Assembly: GCA_001986395.2 (NCBI GenBank)
Contig: MQVO02000010.1
Span: 1 to 64,000 of the forward strand
Source of the DNA: Irpex lacteus
Lineage: Eukaryota; Basidiomycota; Agaricomycetes; Polyporales; Irpicaceae
DNA length: 64,000 bases
Direction: 5' to 3'
A program made the translations under genes and the position numbers. This document shows positions 18,644 to 34,810 of this stretch, piece after piece. The notes under the pieces are model-generated. The model searched no databases. It was not told the DNA's origin and saw only the letters and a list, made by a program, of their open reading frames with translations. Position 1 is the first letter of the stretch; each line of letters opens with the position of its first letter.

Positions 18644-19996
18644 CTAGAAATTTAAACTGCGCTGATGACGCACCGTTCGATTTTTAATTCTCAACCTCCG
18701 AATCCTCCTTGCGATCCATTCCTTGGATGTGGAACCCATCTCGTACTCTTCTCGCGGAGCAGCACTGACAGTAGCTGCGATCGACGGACTGTGGTCTTTG
18801 AGGGGATGAAGGACGACGTCGTCACCAGGCCTGGTGAAAAAGCTTATCGAGTATCGGGGCAAACGCCACTGATCACCAGGAGGCGGCCTAGTTGACTGTT
18901 AGCACGGGACTATTTTCCACCAGCGTGATTGGCAAGCATGTACTGACATCACTCTGTGAACATTTGAGCGCAAGATGCCTCCACTGAATATCGCGAGCGC
19001 GTCGCCGATGTTGCATACTGCGTGTCCAGGGAGAGGCTAGCAATGGGTCATTAGATAACTCGTGACTATACTTCTACGCATGGATTGAACGGACCTTGAT
19101 GTAGAGCCACCGATCTGTCCCGGGTGGCATGACTTGTAAACCTCCGAGACGGTTGTGCACTATAGCCTGGAACGTATCAAACAAAATTGGGCGATGAGCG
19201 AAAATCTCCAAAAGGGGGAATATCTTCCTTTGTCCCCATATTGACTGGTATGGTACTCACCAGAGAACCAAAGTCTGTGTGTGCGCCTACACCGGTAGAA
19301 GTCTGCTTCGGTGGTGTTCTAATACACCGAGCCTCCCCGCCATTGAGGTCCTTCTCGTCGTGCCTGTCTAGCAGTTCTCCCGCAGGAAGCTGCAGTTTCC
19401 TCTCGAAGAACTGGAGAAAGGTCCGATTTACTTCCATCGACTTCCTGACGAACGGAGTTATGGTGTCTTCCATCCGTTTATTGACCGTCCACGGGTAGGT
19501 GCGATGGGCCATTGAGGGCCAGGCGAGCGCGTCGTCCTGTGAGATGTTCAAAAATTCTACGTTGTCTTTGGTGCCGTTCTTGTCTGTGGCGATAGTACCC
19601 CGCGCCTTGTAACTGCGCAATGAGTAAGTAGATGGAAATGCAGAAGCAGATGAATTAGATAGACGCACCCGAAAGAGTCTCCGTTGTCGCCTTGCTCGTA
19701 TTTCATCTTTTCTGACAAAGGGAGGTCGAGGGTTTCTGCACCCATGTCAAACATATCGGCCACCTCGCGTTCCGTGCCATGGTTCTTTATGCTGTTATTC
19801 CGTCAGTAATGAGGAGAAGACTACAGCAAGTTTCCAGCACTCACTACCAGAACCCGAGCTCTGTTGCGGCCTTCCACAACTTGTCGAGCTCAACCTCGTC
19901 GCCCGCCACGACGCGTTCATAATCGACGACAAGTAGTGGGTGGGTAGGCACGTTATCTGGGAAGGGTACAGAAGCGGGGGTGGTAAGTCCTGGCAT
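18644..19996 (-). CDS. 2-oxoglutarate/Fe(II)-dependent dioxygenase, isopenicillin-N-synthase-like
   Basis: ATG at 19996 (MPGLTTPASVPFPDN), stop at 18644-18646, about 340 aa over six exons. The N-terminal DIOX_N part reads LGFWYIKNHG across the intron ending at 19792. The core has the Fe ligands H-x-D (GAHTDFGSL) and a distal His (NVHRVM), and the 2OG-binding Arg in RYSISFF (R-x-S). HNRLGGLQVMPPGTDRWLYI and PLPGHAVCNIGDALAIFSGG are the usual jelly-roll strands. Such enzymes hydroxylate or desaturate small molecules in the cytosol; the substrate cannot be read from sequence. It may be a stand-alone metabolic enzyme, as no biosynthetic cluster is next to it. Confidence 0.85.
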
Positions 19997-20757
19997 ACTT
20001 GAAACTTCAAACACAGTCAACTACTCACCACACGTACGAGGCAGGGCTCATATATACGGGACGGGCGGGTAGGACCTATACGGTCATCAGTAAGAGCTTC
20101 TAACCCAGTATGGCTGGTATGGATCATGCGGGAGGCGAAATCATTTCATCAGTCAAGTACCTTTTGTGACCAGATCGGCAGGGCAATCTTCCGCCGACCT
20201 CCCGGAAGCAGTTTGGACTCTCTCGGACTTGGATGTGGCCATGCCACTGCGGGTCCCTGATACTTGCCTCTTTCGGTATCTTAGTACTGGTTTTAGTGCA
20301 GTTTTACTTAGAGACCATGATTGTCTAGTTGTCTAGCCAGCCAGCCGAGTTTTCATGTCCGCTGGTCTGCTGAAGGTAATGGAGATGACGAAGGTCAGAA
20401 AGCAACGAGTAGTGCACACTGCGGGGCCTTTTGCTACGTTGGACAGCTGATCGTATCGATTTCATGTCGCCCGAGTAGATGCGATTACAGACAATATCGT
20501 CGCGAATGTACCGGTCAGTTCTGACGACATGCTGATGACTGGTTTCCTTACAGCTGAGTGAGGTAGAGTGAGGTACATCGGCTCTTGCACGTTCGAGTTA
20601 AGTGGAGAACGAGAATCTTTAGCGCTGTTTACTATGAGATTTCGGCGCTTAGATGAAGTGAGTCCATTAGCCGAATTTGAAGTTTCTGGTCCTCTGCCAC
20701 ACACCCCAAGGCTTGCTTCACTATCGCCATCACCTCAAGTCAGCCAGATAGGAGGTC
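19997..20757. other. Divergent intergenic region, 761 bp
   Basis: Shared upstream region of the dioxygenase (minus) and the NTF2-like gene (plus). I see nothing coding and no clear repeat. Confidence 0.5.
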
Positions 20758-21326
20758 ATGACAACCCTAACCAAGAACGAGTACGCTGCTTCACCTGACA
20801 TGTCGGAAATTCCACTAATTCACGCCACAGCATCCACATCGTTTCAACGGCCGCAGAGCACTTCACGCGCGTATACTATACAACATACGACTCTTCCACT
20901 CGGGTCGACGACCTACCCTCGTTCTACCGTGATACATCAGCCATCACGTGGAATGGAACACCTTTTCAAGGAAAAGCGGGCGTGCAGGAGCTCTTGAGCA
21001 AGATGCCACCGACTAGACATGAGGTGCAGTCCTTTGACTGTCATCCTGTACCAGGTTCGTTCGGTCTTGCTTCGAATGAAACAACGTAACTCATCTACGA
21101 CTTATTTACAGGTAGTCAGCCTCCCTCTCTCATGGTCTCCGTCTCAGGCACGGTAACGCACGGGAAAGGACCCGCAGGCAACCCAGCAGCGACTCCTGCC
21201 AGATCGGTGGACGGCCAACCGCGTGTGTTTCACCAAACATTCATGCTCGTCCCCGATCCTACTACCGCTCCCGGAGAGCCGCAGAAGTACTACGTGAATG
21301 GTGATATACTGCGTTTCGTTGGGTAG
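20758..21326 (+). CDS. NTF2-related mRNA export factor (Nxt1/p15-type)
   Basis: Three exons: 20758-20780, 20831-21054 and 21112-21326, with introns of 50 and 57 bp, giving 153 aa. The product starts MTTLTKND then IHIVSTAAEHFTRVYYTTYD and contains LPSFYRDTSAITWNGTPFQG, PPTRHEVQSFDCHPVPG and VFHQTFMLVPD. These are the helix-strand signatures of a single NTF2-like domain of the p15/Nxt1 group. Its partner is the NXF1/Mex67 receptor at the nuclear pore, where the pair carries mRNA out of the nucleus. The short first exon fixes the start. The length is normal for the family. Confidence 0.88.
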
Positions 21327-21794
21327 AAAGGGCATACCATTACTACTTTGGTGTGTGTGTGTGCTTGTTGTCGTGGTTTATGTAAAAGCACTGACACATT
21401 ATCAAAGCATGATACACAATATTTGTACGCACGCCACTCCTGGGTGTTAGCCTACTGGAACCGAATATACGCAGTTCTTGCATCTGGGTACGCATACGAA
21501 GGAAAGGCTCATTCGCCCCCTGGCGCCAGGAGGCGCTCAATTGCACGTACTACTTATCACAAGATGACGGGACGTTACGCAGCCACTGGCCAGTCACTAG
21601 TCACTGGTCATCGGTCACTCCTGGCGAATCCCTCATGTAGCAGTATACCAGCCAGTATACACACCCGCATCCCCAACGTAGTATTACATAGCGTACCTCT
21701 GGTCGGTACATGCTCATTAGAATCCGAGATACAGCGATACAATAAGTACGAGATATACATGATACAGCAGATGAAGAGGAACAATGAACAGCAT
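21327..21794. other. Convergent 3' flanks, 468 bp
   Basis: Contains a short GT microsatellite at about 21352-21363 and a run of CACTGG/GTCACT words at about 21583-21620. Long open frames here are the unspliced 3' end of the Prp22 gene read through. Confidence 0.5.
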
Positions 21795-25599
<3,805 letters not shown>

Positions 25600-25808
25600 T
25601 GCAGAGCAAAAAGGAACAGAGCAAAAAGGAAGAAGGTGGCGGTGGTGAGGGCGAAGGCCTAAGGAAACTTAGACGAAACAGCCACGCAGAGTCAATGACC
25701 ACAGATCACGTGCCATTGGTCCACGTGGCCGCCCACAGCCGCCACATTAGTGAGAGTGACTTTCCGGCGGCTCATCACCATCTCTATTTATCTGCCAGGA
25801 AGAGTCTC
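25600..25808. promoter_or_regulatory. Bidirectional promoter of two DEAH helicase genes
   Basis: A 209-bp divergent spacer. It has two CACGTG E-boxes (25707-25712 and 25722-25727) with a reverse CCAAT box (ATTGG, 25715-25719) between them. The compact symmetrical layout suggests shared control by bHLH and HAP-type factors; binding is inferred. Confidence 0.55.
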
Positions 25809-28800
25809 ATGCCTCCGAAGAAGGGCATTGTAAAATCTGGGAATGCTGGAAACTCTTCCAAGGTAGCAGCAAAGGCTCCCGAGACACCAAAGAGCGAGGA
25901 GAAACCGCTCTTCCCTCCCGGTTCGAAGTATCCTGCTAGTCTACTTCATGAAAGGTAAAGTAGTTAGATCATTTCCTGCAGTTATCGTGTTCACAGTGCG
26001 GGTCAGGTGATTTGGGATGGACGTTGCTCAAGAACTCTTGAAAAACATGCGTCTCAAATCAACTTCCCGTAAGAAGTTGCTCATGCAGCTAGCAGGTGTC
26101 AGAAAAATGGCTGGGATAAACCAAATATTGAAACCGTATGTATTCATTGTTGTCATGACATGTGTTTGGATGGCTGCTAATACCCATGTCCGATGATTAG
26201 CGGAAGCAGCAGGGCGGCTTTGGTTTCGTCGTATTCCTAAGCCGCACAAACAAGAAGAATGAAAGGGAAACTGTTCGCCTGGAACCGCACCCGCCATATC
26301 TGATGCCAACAGCCTTGGAAGCTCGGCACTGGGGTGCAACTTACGCTTTGTACCGGGTCAGTAAGCTTAGCAGCAGACAGAATCCTTTACTTAGCTTTGC
26401 ATCTCCAGTTCTGCAACGGCATTCAGTTGAACAGAGTCTTGCCCCCAGGCCCTCGCGATTATTGGAACCAGTTGGCTGCCGAGCATAAGCAGGCACCTGA
26501 ACATCAAAAGTGGATGTATGAAGCTGACCCCTTCACCGCTCGCAAAGCCGTCGATGCACGCCAGGAGAAAGCAGCCAAGAAGCGCGAGGAACCCCCGTCG
26601 GGATCACGAACGACGGTGGCTGCTACGTCTCCGGAATATGCCCAGGCTCCTGAGGTCAAGATGGCTTCATCTATACGAGAAACTGTCGAAGAATCCATAA
26701 AGAAGGTGCGCAGCCATAACCCAAGATGTCTTGAACCACTGTTTCTCATCCAGACAAGGCATTTGAGCTTTATCCAGAAGCTGCGGATGACATACCTACG
26801 GCTCTCGAAGAACGGCAAATCTCGGAGCTGCACCAGAAGCTTGGAACACTCGGCTTTACTGCTCATCAGGCCCGCTCCGCAACCGAAGCTTTGTCGAAAC
26901 CCTCGAGCCTAGCATCCTCTCTTCTTTCCTCGCTGAGTCCGCTGGATGCTTGCATGGAGTATTTGCTCCTACATGTGCCAGAGTGCGATCTCCCAAAACG
27001 GTTCTTACCTTCCGTCAACACCTCGAACCCGTTCATTTCTTCAACTCACAGCGGAAAGGATGACCTTAAACTTCGATGGCTACAAGACAAGGCGATCAAG
27101 GAGTGTGGATGGCCTGCCCACGTCGTGAAGGACGTCCTTGCCAACTCCGACATCGGGTACGATTGGGCGCGGTTAGTAAAGACTCTGAATCACAAGCTCA
27201 TGGGAGACGAATCTACCTTACCGCCAAACGAGACAGATCTGGAGGCTGTGGATACAGACGAACTCGAGGCCTTCGGAGGGAGCTTCGTTGACGATCACCA
27301 TATGAAGGTCCTACTACCAGTTGCGCCACTTCGGCTACACGTCGTCTTTCCCTCGACAAATCACAGCCTTCCATTGCACGGTGATCCACCAGCCATGTAC
27401 ATTACGTCGAGTGACGCACCACCCTACGTTCGGCTTCACGTCCTCTCTAAATTGATCACCGCCTTCCGTGAGGGCACGCTTGCTGATCCTGGAGAAACTG
27501 TGATTATGGCTATCGTTCGACTGCTCGAAGAGGAGTGGGCATATATCCAGGATAACGGGCCGCCGGACATATCTCATGTTCTCAGATATCTCTTACCGCG
27601 CAAATCTTCAGCCCATGCCATCCCCGACGCCGAGGCTATCGACTCAGAAGCCAACCGTACGACAGGAACTCGTCGACCAAGGCGCGGCAACCGAGACTCT
27701 CGGAGCGACTCGCAAGTAAAATCAGACTTCGAACTGACGACGAAGAAGGCGGCATACCAGAAAATTCTGTCTGCCAGACAGAAGCTGCCTGCGTTTGCGG
27801 CTCAAGACAGTTTCCTGAAAGCACTACAGAAGAGCCGATGTGTTGTAGTTGTTGGCGAGACAGGCTGTGGTAAAACGACACAGCGTAAGGCTCCAGCTCC
27901 TTTTCTACGTTACGCCATTAACTCCTTTGTCATCAGTCCCTCAGTTCATATTAGACTCGCTCATCCAGGCGAACCGAGGTTCTTCAACCTCGATTATTAT
28001 CACACAACCTCGCAGGCTTTCGGCCATCGGTGTGGCTGCGCGCGTGTCCTCAGAAAGGCTGGACGATGGCTCAGTTGGATACTCCATTCGAGGTGAAAGT
28101 AAACAGAGCCCTCGAACCAAGCTACTCTTCTGCACCACCGGAGTAGTTTTGCGTCGGCTAGGAGGAGGCGACAAACTGGAAGATGTTACTCACGTTATAG
28201 TCGACGAGGTACGATCATGCATGTAACTCTTGGTGCCAGCTTTCTAAAACTCTTTAGGTCCACGAACGATCTGTGGATGGCGATATCTTGCTTCTGCAAC
28301 TAAAGGAGCTCATGACACGTCATTCGACGCTTAAGGTCATTCTCATGTCCGCCACGATCAACCATGAAATATTCGTGAAATACTTTAACGACGCTCCGCT
28401 TCTCACCATACCTGGACTGACTCATCCCGTGACGGATATGTAAGATTCGAATTCATCTCTCATGATTTACCTATCTCATAAGCTTTGTAAACCAGTTATC
28501 TGGAGGAGGTTCTTCCAAATCTCTCTTATCAGCCTTCCAGCAATAGAAACAACAGCAAAACATCAGTTAAAGAACGCCGACGACTGGAAGAGGAGTTCTC
28601 TCAACTCGGACTGGACAATAAGTCCAGTGCCGCCTTGCAGGCCATAGCCACTTCTGACAGAATTGACTCCGAGGTGAGACGACGAAACGCCTTTTCACCC
28701 TGTTTTGTACTAATTATAGTATAGCTTATCGCTGCTGTTGTCAGACATATCATCGCTTCTGCCTCAGAACCGAGTGGTATTCTCATCTTCCTACCGGGTG

Positions 28801-30736
28801 TTCAGGAAATCCGCTCCTGCATCGAATCCTTACGTGGAATAAACAATGCGAAGATATTCCCCTTGCACGCGAACTTATCCAGCGATGAACAACGCGTTGT
28901 GTTTGAACCAACACCCGGATGGAAGATCATCGCTGCAACAAATGTCGCTGAAGTATGTATCACGCCCAGAACGGCCTCTCTATTCTGTTTACATCTTTGT
29001 CTGCCTTTCCTAGACTTCCATCACGATTGACGATATCGTCTACGTAATCGACTCCGGTAAAGTCAAGGAAACGCAGTACGACCCAGAGAATGGCTTGACT
29101 CGCCTTGTCGAGCAGTGGGTGACACGTGCTGCTGCGAAACAGCGACGTGGACGTGCAGGTCGTACGAAGCCTGGATTCTGCTACAAGCTGTATACCAGGG
29201 CTCAGGAAAGGAGGATGACCGCATACCCTATTCCGGAGATCAAACGTGTTGCTTTGGAGAGTGTGTCGTTAGCGGTGAAAGTCATGCATGACGATGTCAA
29301 GGTAAGCAAGTCTATAGATCGTAAGACCTGAAGGAATGCTTACCACTCCTCCGCAGCAATTTCTGTCTCGAGCGATTGATCCTCCTGAGATTGCAGCGAT
29401 CGACGGCGCTCTTACAACTCTAACCGAGTTAGGTGCTATCACAGACGAAGGAGAGTTAACACCGATGGGTCAACACTTGGTTCGTGTCTGTTGTGTACGA
29501 GTACCCGTGGGTCTCCGCTTACTTGGCCTTGCCAGGCTACCCTACCTGTCGATCTGAGGCTGGGCAAGATGTTGATCTTCGGCACTATCTTCCGCTGCTT
29601 AGGACCAATTCTTACGGTTGCCGCATGTCTGTCCTCAAAACCGTTATTCGTAAGTCCCATGGACAAACGAGAAGAGGCTACTCGGTAGGTATCTCAATTT
29701 ACTCAATATCAAATAGAAACTTATCCACCCATTACTTAGTGCCCGCGAGCGGTTCGCGACGGCCAACAGCGATCTTCTCACTGATGTCAACGCATACGAG
29801 GAATGCCGTAATTTAAGCAGCGAGAAAGGAGGGAGAGCAGTTCGTACATTCTGCGAGGAGGTAGCGTGTTTTCTTCGATTCTGCTTATTAGTGACGACTC
29901 ACTAGTCTATCCAGAATTTCATCTCTCAGTCCACAATTCGGGATGTCACATCCCTTCGTAGTGACTTCCTCTCCACCCTCATCTCCCTAAACCTCGTCCC
30001 TTCGGGTAGCACGCCTACCACTCCATCTCTCAATATCAACTCCTCCAACACAGGCCTCCTCAAAGCTGTTATACTCGCCGGTTTATGGCCTCGCGTCGCT
30101 CGTGTAGTCTTGCCACACGGAGCGATCAAATTCGACCGGGTCCAGGCGGGTACCGTGCAACGTGCAAACGAAGCTCGAGAGTTCAAGTTCTACGATATAC
30201 GGGTTGGTGGCGACCAGCAAGGCGATGGGGCGGCAGAGTCTTCTTGCATCCTTCGTCTGTACTGTTCAGATCAGTAGAATGGAAGGTGCCGTTTGTGGCT
30301 TATTTCCAGAAACATATGTCGAGCAAGGTATTCTTGAGGGATGCTACAGAGGTGTGTTGTGCTTTTCCTCTTCTGTAATTTGTTCCATGGCACGATCGAT
30401 CGTGTTTTGTACAGGTTCCGTTCTACGCCTTGCTCATGTTTGGCGGGCCCATCGACGTAAACCATATCGGGGGAGGGTTGACCGTGGGCAACAGGACGAC
30501 TGCATATGTGAAACTCAAGGCATGGCCGAGGATAGGTGTTCTCGTCAAACAGCTTAGGTACGCACGCTTCCAATTGGTCGTCGATCGTCTAATGACATTA
30601 TGGTTGCAGACAACTGCTAGATGTACAGTTGAAGCGCTGTGTCGAGGAAGGTGGAACACTCGACTTCAGGCCAGATAATCCCGTTGTTCAAGCTGTCTTG
30701 GCATTGTTACAGGGAGACGGTCTTAGTAGTGGATAG
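25809..30736 (+). CDS. DEAH/RHA RNA helicase, DHX57/Ucp12-like
   Basis: ATG 25809 (MPPKKGIVKSGNAGNSSKVA). Order: basic N-terminus; a conserved segment QKNGWDKPNIET and FVVFLSRTNKKNERETVRLEP; LEARHWGATYALYR; a UBA-like helix set (ISELHQKLGTLGFTAHQARS); an RWD-like part; then the helicase: GETGCGKTTQ, TQPRRLSAIGVAARV, DEVHERSVDGD, MSATINHEIF, FLPGVQEI, TNVAETSITIDDIVYVID and QRRGRAGRTKPGFCYKLYT; HA2/OB at the C-terminus. The DEVH box and domain order match fungal Ucp12/YLR419W and animal DHX57. About 1,380 aa in many exons. Near 30227-30230 the frame slips by one base in a G4 run, before RVFLHPSSVLF; I read this as a likely one-base loss. Stop at 30734-30736. Confidence 0.85.
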
Positions 30737-30854
30737 ACGCAGACAGTTTGTTTCGTCTTAGAATATTGTACATGTCCTCGTGCAATTGCTAATATCGTCT
30801 TACTGGTGTACCGCAAGCGGTCTTCCGATCTTGTTCGTAAGCTCACCTCCGCGC

Positions 30855-32299
30855 TCATACAACGACTGGCCAACCGCTCGAGAAGTCAAGCTTATTGAGG
30901 CCCAGGTAAGAAGCGGTGGCGTTATACCAGTCTGCGTATGACAGTTAGCATCGGCAGAGGGGACATTTGAGTGAAAAAAGCACGTACGGTACACGAGGAT
31001 AGGACCATCGTCGTCGGCGAAAATATCTTGACCGCCAGGCCCGAAGATCTAGGATTGCACTCAGCTCACGAACACACTTTGTCTACACCGTGAGGCGCGT
31101 ACCTGGTCGTGTGAGGCCAGAATCTGTGTGCCACCCCCGTCTAACAATGCAACACCATCTTGATCCGTGTAAGGTCCATTGACGTTTGAAGAGCGTCCCA
31201 CCCGAATATTGTAGGTGCTCGATGTACCTATCCAAGAGATCAGACATGTAAATCAATGTAAATGATAACATTATGCTACAGCATGTACGTACCAAGGCAG
31301 CACTTATCCCATGATGTGAACAGGTAGTAGTTTCCGTCAAAGAAGAATACAGCTGATGCTTCCTCAGCATCTGTGCTGCCAGTGCGTTGCGCGAGGGAAA
31401 CAAAGTTAGGATCTTGGACAGTTCCGTCTGTGTTGAGCAAGGACCTAATTATTGTACGAGCCGAAGGGTGAACATGACAAGAATCAGTGATCTATATCGT
31501 GTCAAGAGAAGTCGGCGACGTACTGCTTGATACCCGTCCAGAACGAACCCCAAGAGAGATGCCATTGGCCATCGCTAGTGATGAGCAGGCTGCAAGGAAG
31601 CAGTATATCAGTTGTGCTCTTATGCACTGGCGGTCATGGAAACGACTTGCTTAGGATCGATAGCGTTGTACTGATCATTATCATTAGTCGACAGCACAAG
31701 ACCATGGTCGGTGAAGCTATTGGGCTGGCCAGTGGTAGAGGTTGCGTAGAATATACCTGAGTTCCGCGATCCTGTAGTGGAAGCGGCATAGAACAACTAT
31801 AGCAGTGGAACGTCAGTCGATATCCCAAGATTGCTGAGACATTGATACTAACATGGAAAGTCCCGTCGATATATGTGCAGTCAGGTGCCCAGAGAGGGCC
31901 GTTGGCTCTGTTGGTGAACTGGTTAGTATCTTCCGGGACAGGGTCCCATACGGGTCCGATGAACTTCCAGTTCTTGCGGTCAGTTGATGTGCGGATCTCT
32001 AGTCCGGGGATAGCTGTTCCAACAGCGCTCGCTGTGGATGTAGGGCGAGTCATGAGCATACATGTATTAGGAAAGAAAGAGCCAGAGGCTTACAGAAGAC
32101 AAAGTAAGTCCCTGAGGAGTCTTTACACATCGAAGGGTCATGGACTAGAATTTTATCGGTAGTAAGTAACCCTCAGAACGGCATGTTGAGCGAGAGAAAT
32201 TCGACCTCTGGTGTCTCCGGTAACGGGGTCGGGTTCAGGAAACGATAGCACAGAAGAGACTGCAGTAAGCAGCGAGAGAGTCACTCCGAGTATCTGCAT
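30855..32299 (-). CDS. GH43 endo-1,5-alpha-L-arabinanase-like, copy A
   Basis: ATG at 32299 gives the signal peptide MQILGVTLSLLTAVSSVLS, then FPEPDPVTGDTRG. Exons contain VHDPSMCKDSSGTYFVF (catalytic-base Asp), LEIRTSTDRKNW, LWAPDCTYIDGTFH, YNAIDP (modulating Asp) and EEASAVFFFDGNYYLF (acid Glu). They end in LDFSSGWPVVV with a stop at 30855-30857. These are the five-bladed propeller signatures of GH43 arabinanases, which cut arabinan side chains of pectin outside the cell. The N-terminus is closest to copy D (52940), not to B or C. It is convergent with the helicase gene, 118 bp apart. Confidence 0.88.
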
Positions 32300-33886
32300 G
32301 GTGGTGACTCGACTGATGTCAGTGACTGGGGACTGACTGGTTGCTGTTACTTCTTCGTCGCTGCCGTCTTTATACTGTATTGCTCTTAAGCCTGAGAAAC
32401 GCAATAAATTAGTAAGAAACCAAAGAAATCAAGAACTGCACCAAGTCCCACCGCCACGCACCGCCGAAGTCCAATCCATCATATCATCAGACTTTAAGCT
32501 ACTGCGCCGGGGAGCATCCCGTGGAGTTCAGTAGCAATTTTGAAGGGGAAGAACTGGTCAGCAGTGCAATTTCATTGCCGATCGTTCGGAGGGTTCTGAA
32601 TTACAGTACTGAGGGTGTTTTTGACCGTGCCGAAAAAGGAAAAGCGCCGGCGTGGTGGCGTAACTCCTGTGCGAGGGCTGGCCACGCTGTGACGTCATGA
32701 TCGAGTTTTCTGAACGATAGACGTTTCAGGCCGTACGAGCAGTGCATATCGATGTTTCAAGTTCAAGTTTACTCTGAAGATGTTTATTATAGTCAATGAC
32801 TCGAATGCATTGTCAGAACGTTTTGTGTCACAAGGTAAGCGTGCATGTGGGCTCACCGTATCGTTCTCTTCGAGACTACTCTTGTATGCTTCTGCATCAC
32901 ATGTTGTTTGGAGAACACTGACGGCATACATCTGTGTGTGTATTGAGCACAAAATTCCATTAGAATAGATTCGGAGAAAATGTTGACTACTCACTTATTC
33001 CATAGTAAAATCAACTTACTAAACCACGGCTACAGGCACTGTGCCGCCATGGCTAACAACTCGAGAAAAGGTCTGCTGGTGTCAGCTATACTACACTGCT
33101 CCCAGCAGCTGATCATGCCTATGGATTTGTGTACTGTACCCATGACCTGAGACAGCGTGTTGACCTGAAGAAAACTCCAACGGATTGACCGATCGCCCCG
33201 CTTATTCCGACTGAAGAGGAGGAGGATATGGATCAGAAACGTTTTATATATTTTTTCGACCTTCTTTCGAGATGTCACAGGGTGTCGATGGAGTCCTTGA
33301 ATGAGCAGTTGGGGTCGTTTGCGCTTTGAACAAACCCCTCAGTAACAATTATTCCGATACACTGGAGGAACAGGACACGTACTCAGGCTATCACATATAT
33401 CACAGCTTGCTCGACAGTGCGCCCCCCTCTATGAATACTGCAGGCCACTCATAAGTTAAAGAGAAAGTAATGTCGATATCAGGCAGTACGGCTGTCTGAG
33501 CGTGGATCAAGTTGTTGTAAGTCAGTAAGCACTTGAATGCCACTGTGAGCCGAAAGCGACGCTACATAATTTCTAGGAACAAGGAGTCAGGATACGAAAC
33601 TACACGGTGGCATGTAGAACTAACCTGGTAGTACTTTTTGATTACTTTTGCGTGAGGGAAGTTACAGTCCGACCGCCAAAGCCTGAGACCAGACAGTGCC
33701 CTTCAACTTGACGCCAGCTCAGTTCCACAAATAGTCTTGATGGGCTTTGGCGATATCCAACATGTTGAACTCAACTCTCCTATCTACGCCGCGCCTCCGA
33801 GCTATAAGTACCTGCCTCCGGTCTCACCACGCCGTCCTGCGGAGGCCGACGCCAAGTTCGCAACATTCTAGTACATGACGACCCTC
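32300..33886. other. Intergenic, upstream of arabinanase copy A
   Basis: Contains the shared upstream motif (32644-32663), and a perfect CRE-type TGACGTCA at 32690-32697. No gene supported; short frames only. Confidence 0.5.
32644..32663 (-). promoter_or_regulatory. Shared arabinanase upstream motif, copy A
   Basis: On the minus strand the sequence reads TTACGCCACCACGCCGGCGC, about 350 bases before the copy A start codon. The core ACGCCACCACGCYGGCGC recurs before copies B, C and D in the same orientation relative to each gene. Confidence 0.7.
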
Positions 33887-33894
33887 GAAATATC

Positions 33895-34802
33895 GAAAAT
33901 TGGGTCATGGCAAGGGGTGCCCGCCGAAGGCGGGCCCCCCGCGAAATTTGGATCTAAGGCCAGGGGTGCCAGGGGTCAAACTTACCTGTTAAAGTAGTCC
34001 TCCCTGGCTGGGGCGATACAGGCGCCCGCACGTGCACCAGTTAGGTGCTCTATAGGGGGCGCCAGCTTAGGTCGGGCCAGGACCCAAGGGACCCAGTTAG
34101 GTCCACCCCTGGAAAATTGGGTCATGGCAAGGGGTGCCCGCCGAAGGCGGGCCCCCCGCGAAATTTGGATCTAATGCCAGGGGTGCCAGGGGTCAAACTT
34201 ACCTGTTAAAGTAGTCCTCCCTGGCTGGGGCGATACAGGCGCCCGCACGTGCACCAGTTAGGTGCTCTATAGGGGGCGCCAGCTTAGGTCGGGCCAGGAC
34301 CCAAGGGACCCAGTTAGGTCCACCCCTGGCCATGAGGAAGTACCTCACCCCGAAAATTGGGTCATGGCAAGGGGTGCCCGCCGAAGGCGGGCCCCCCGCG
34401 AAATTTGGATCTAAGGCCAGGGGTGCCAGGGGTCAAACTTACCTGTTAAAGTAGTCCTCCCTGGCTGGGGCGATACAGGCGCCCGCACGTGCACCAGTTA
34501 GGTGCTCTATAGGGGGCGCCAGCTTAGGTCGGGCCAGGACCCAAGGGACCCAGTTAGGTCCACCCCTGGAAAATTGGGTCATGGCAAGGGGTGCCCGCCG
34601 AAGGCGGGCCCCCCGCGAAATTTGGATCTAATGCCAGGGGTGCCAGGGGTCAAACTTACCTGTTAAAGTAGTCCTCCCTGGCTGGGGCGATACAGGCGCC
34701 CGCACGTGCACCAGTTAGGTGCTCTATAGGGGGCGCCAGCTTAGGTCGGGCCAGGACCCAAGGGACCCAGTTAGGTCCACCCCTGGCCATGAGGAAGTAC
34801 CT
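33895..34802 (+). mobile_element. Tandem array of four MITE-like units with 8-bp target duplication
   Basis: Units start GAAAATTGGGTCATGGC at 33895, 34112, 34352 and 34569. Units 1 and 3 are 217 bp and units 2 and 4 carry the full 234-bp form ending GGCCATGAGGAAGTACCT. Units 1 and 3 share AAGGCC and units 2 and 4 AATGCC near base 59-64, so a two-unit block was duplicated (about 457 bp). The whole block is flanked by GAAATATC at 33887-33894 and 34803-34810, so it appears to have inserted as a multimer. Near the ends, TCATGGCAAGGGGTG and CACCCCTGGCCATGA are inverted repeats with one mismatch. An internal stem CCCGCC-GAA-GGCGGG follows. An 8-bp duplication fits hAT-type elements. Confidence 0.85.
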
Positions 34803-34810
34803 GAAATATC

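Noticed and set aside
33895..34802. Direct repeats of about 217-240 bp, considered as CRISPR or satellite DNA
   Set aside because: Units are adjacent with no unique spacers, and the 8-bp target duplication shows a mobile element.
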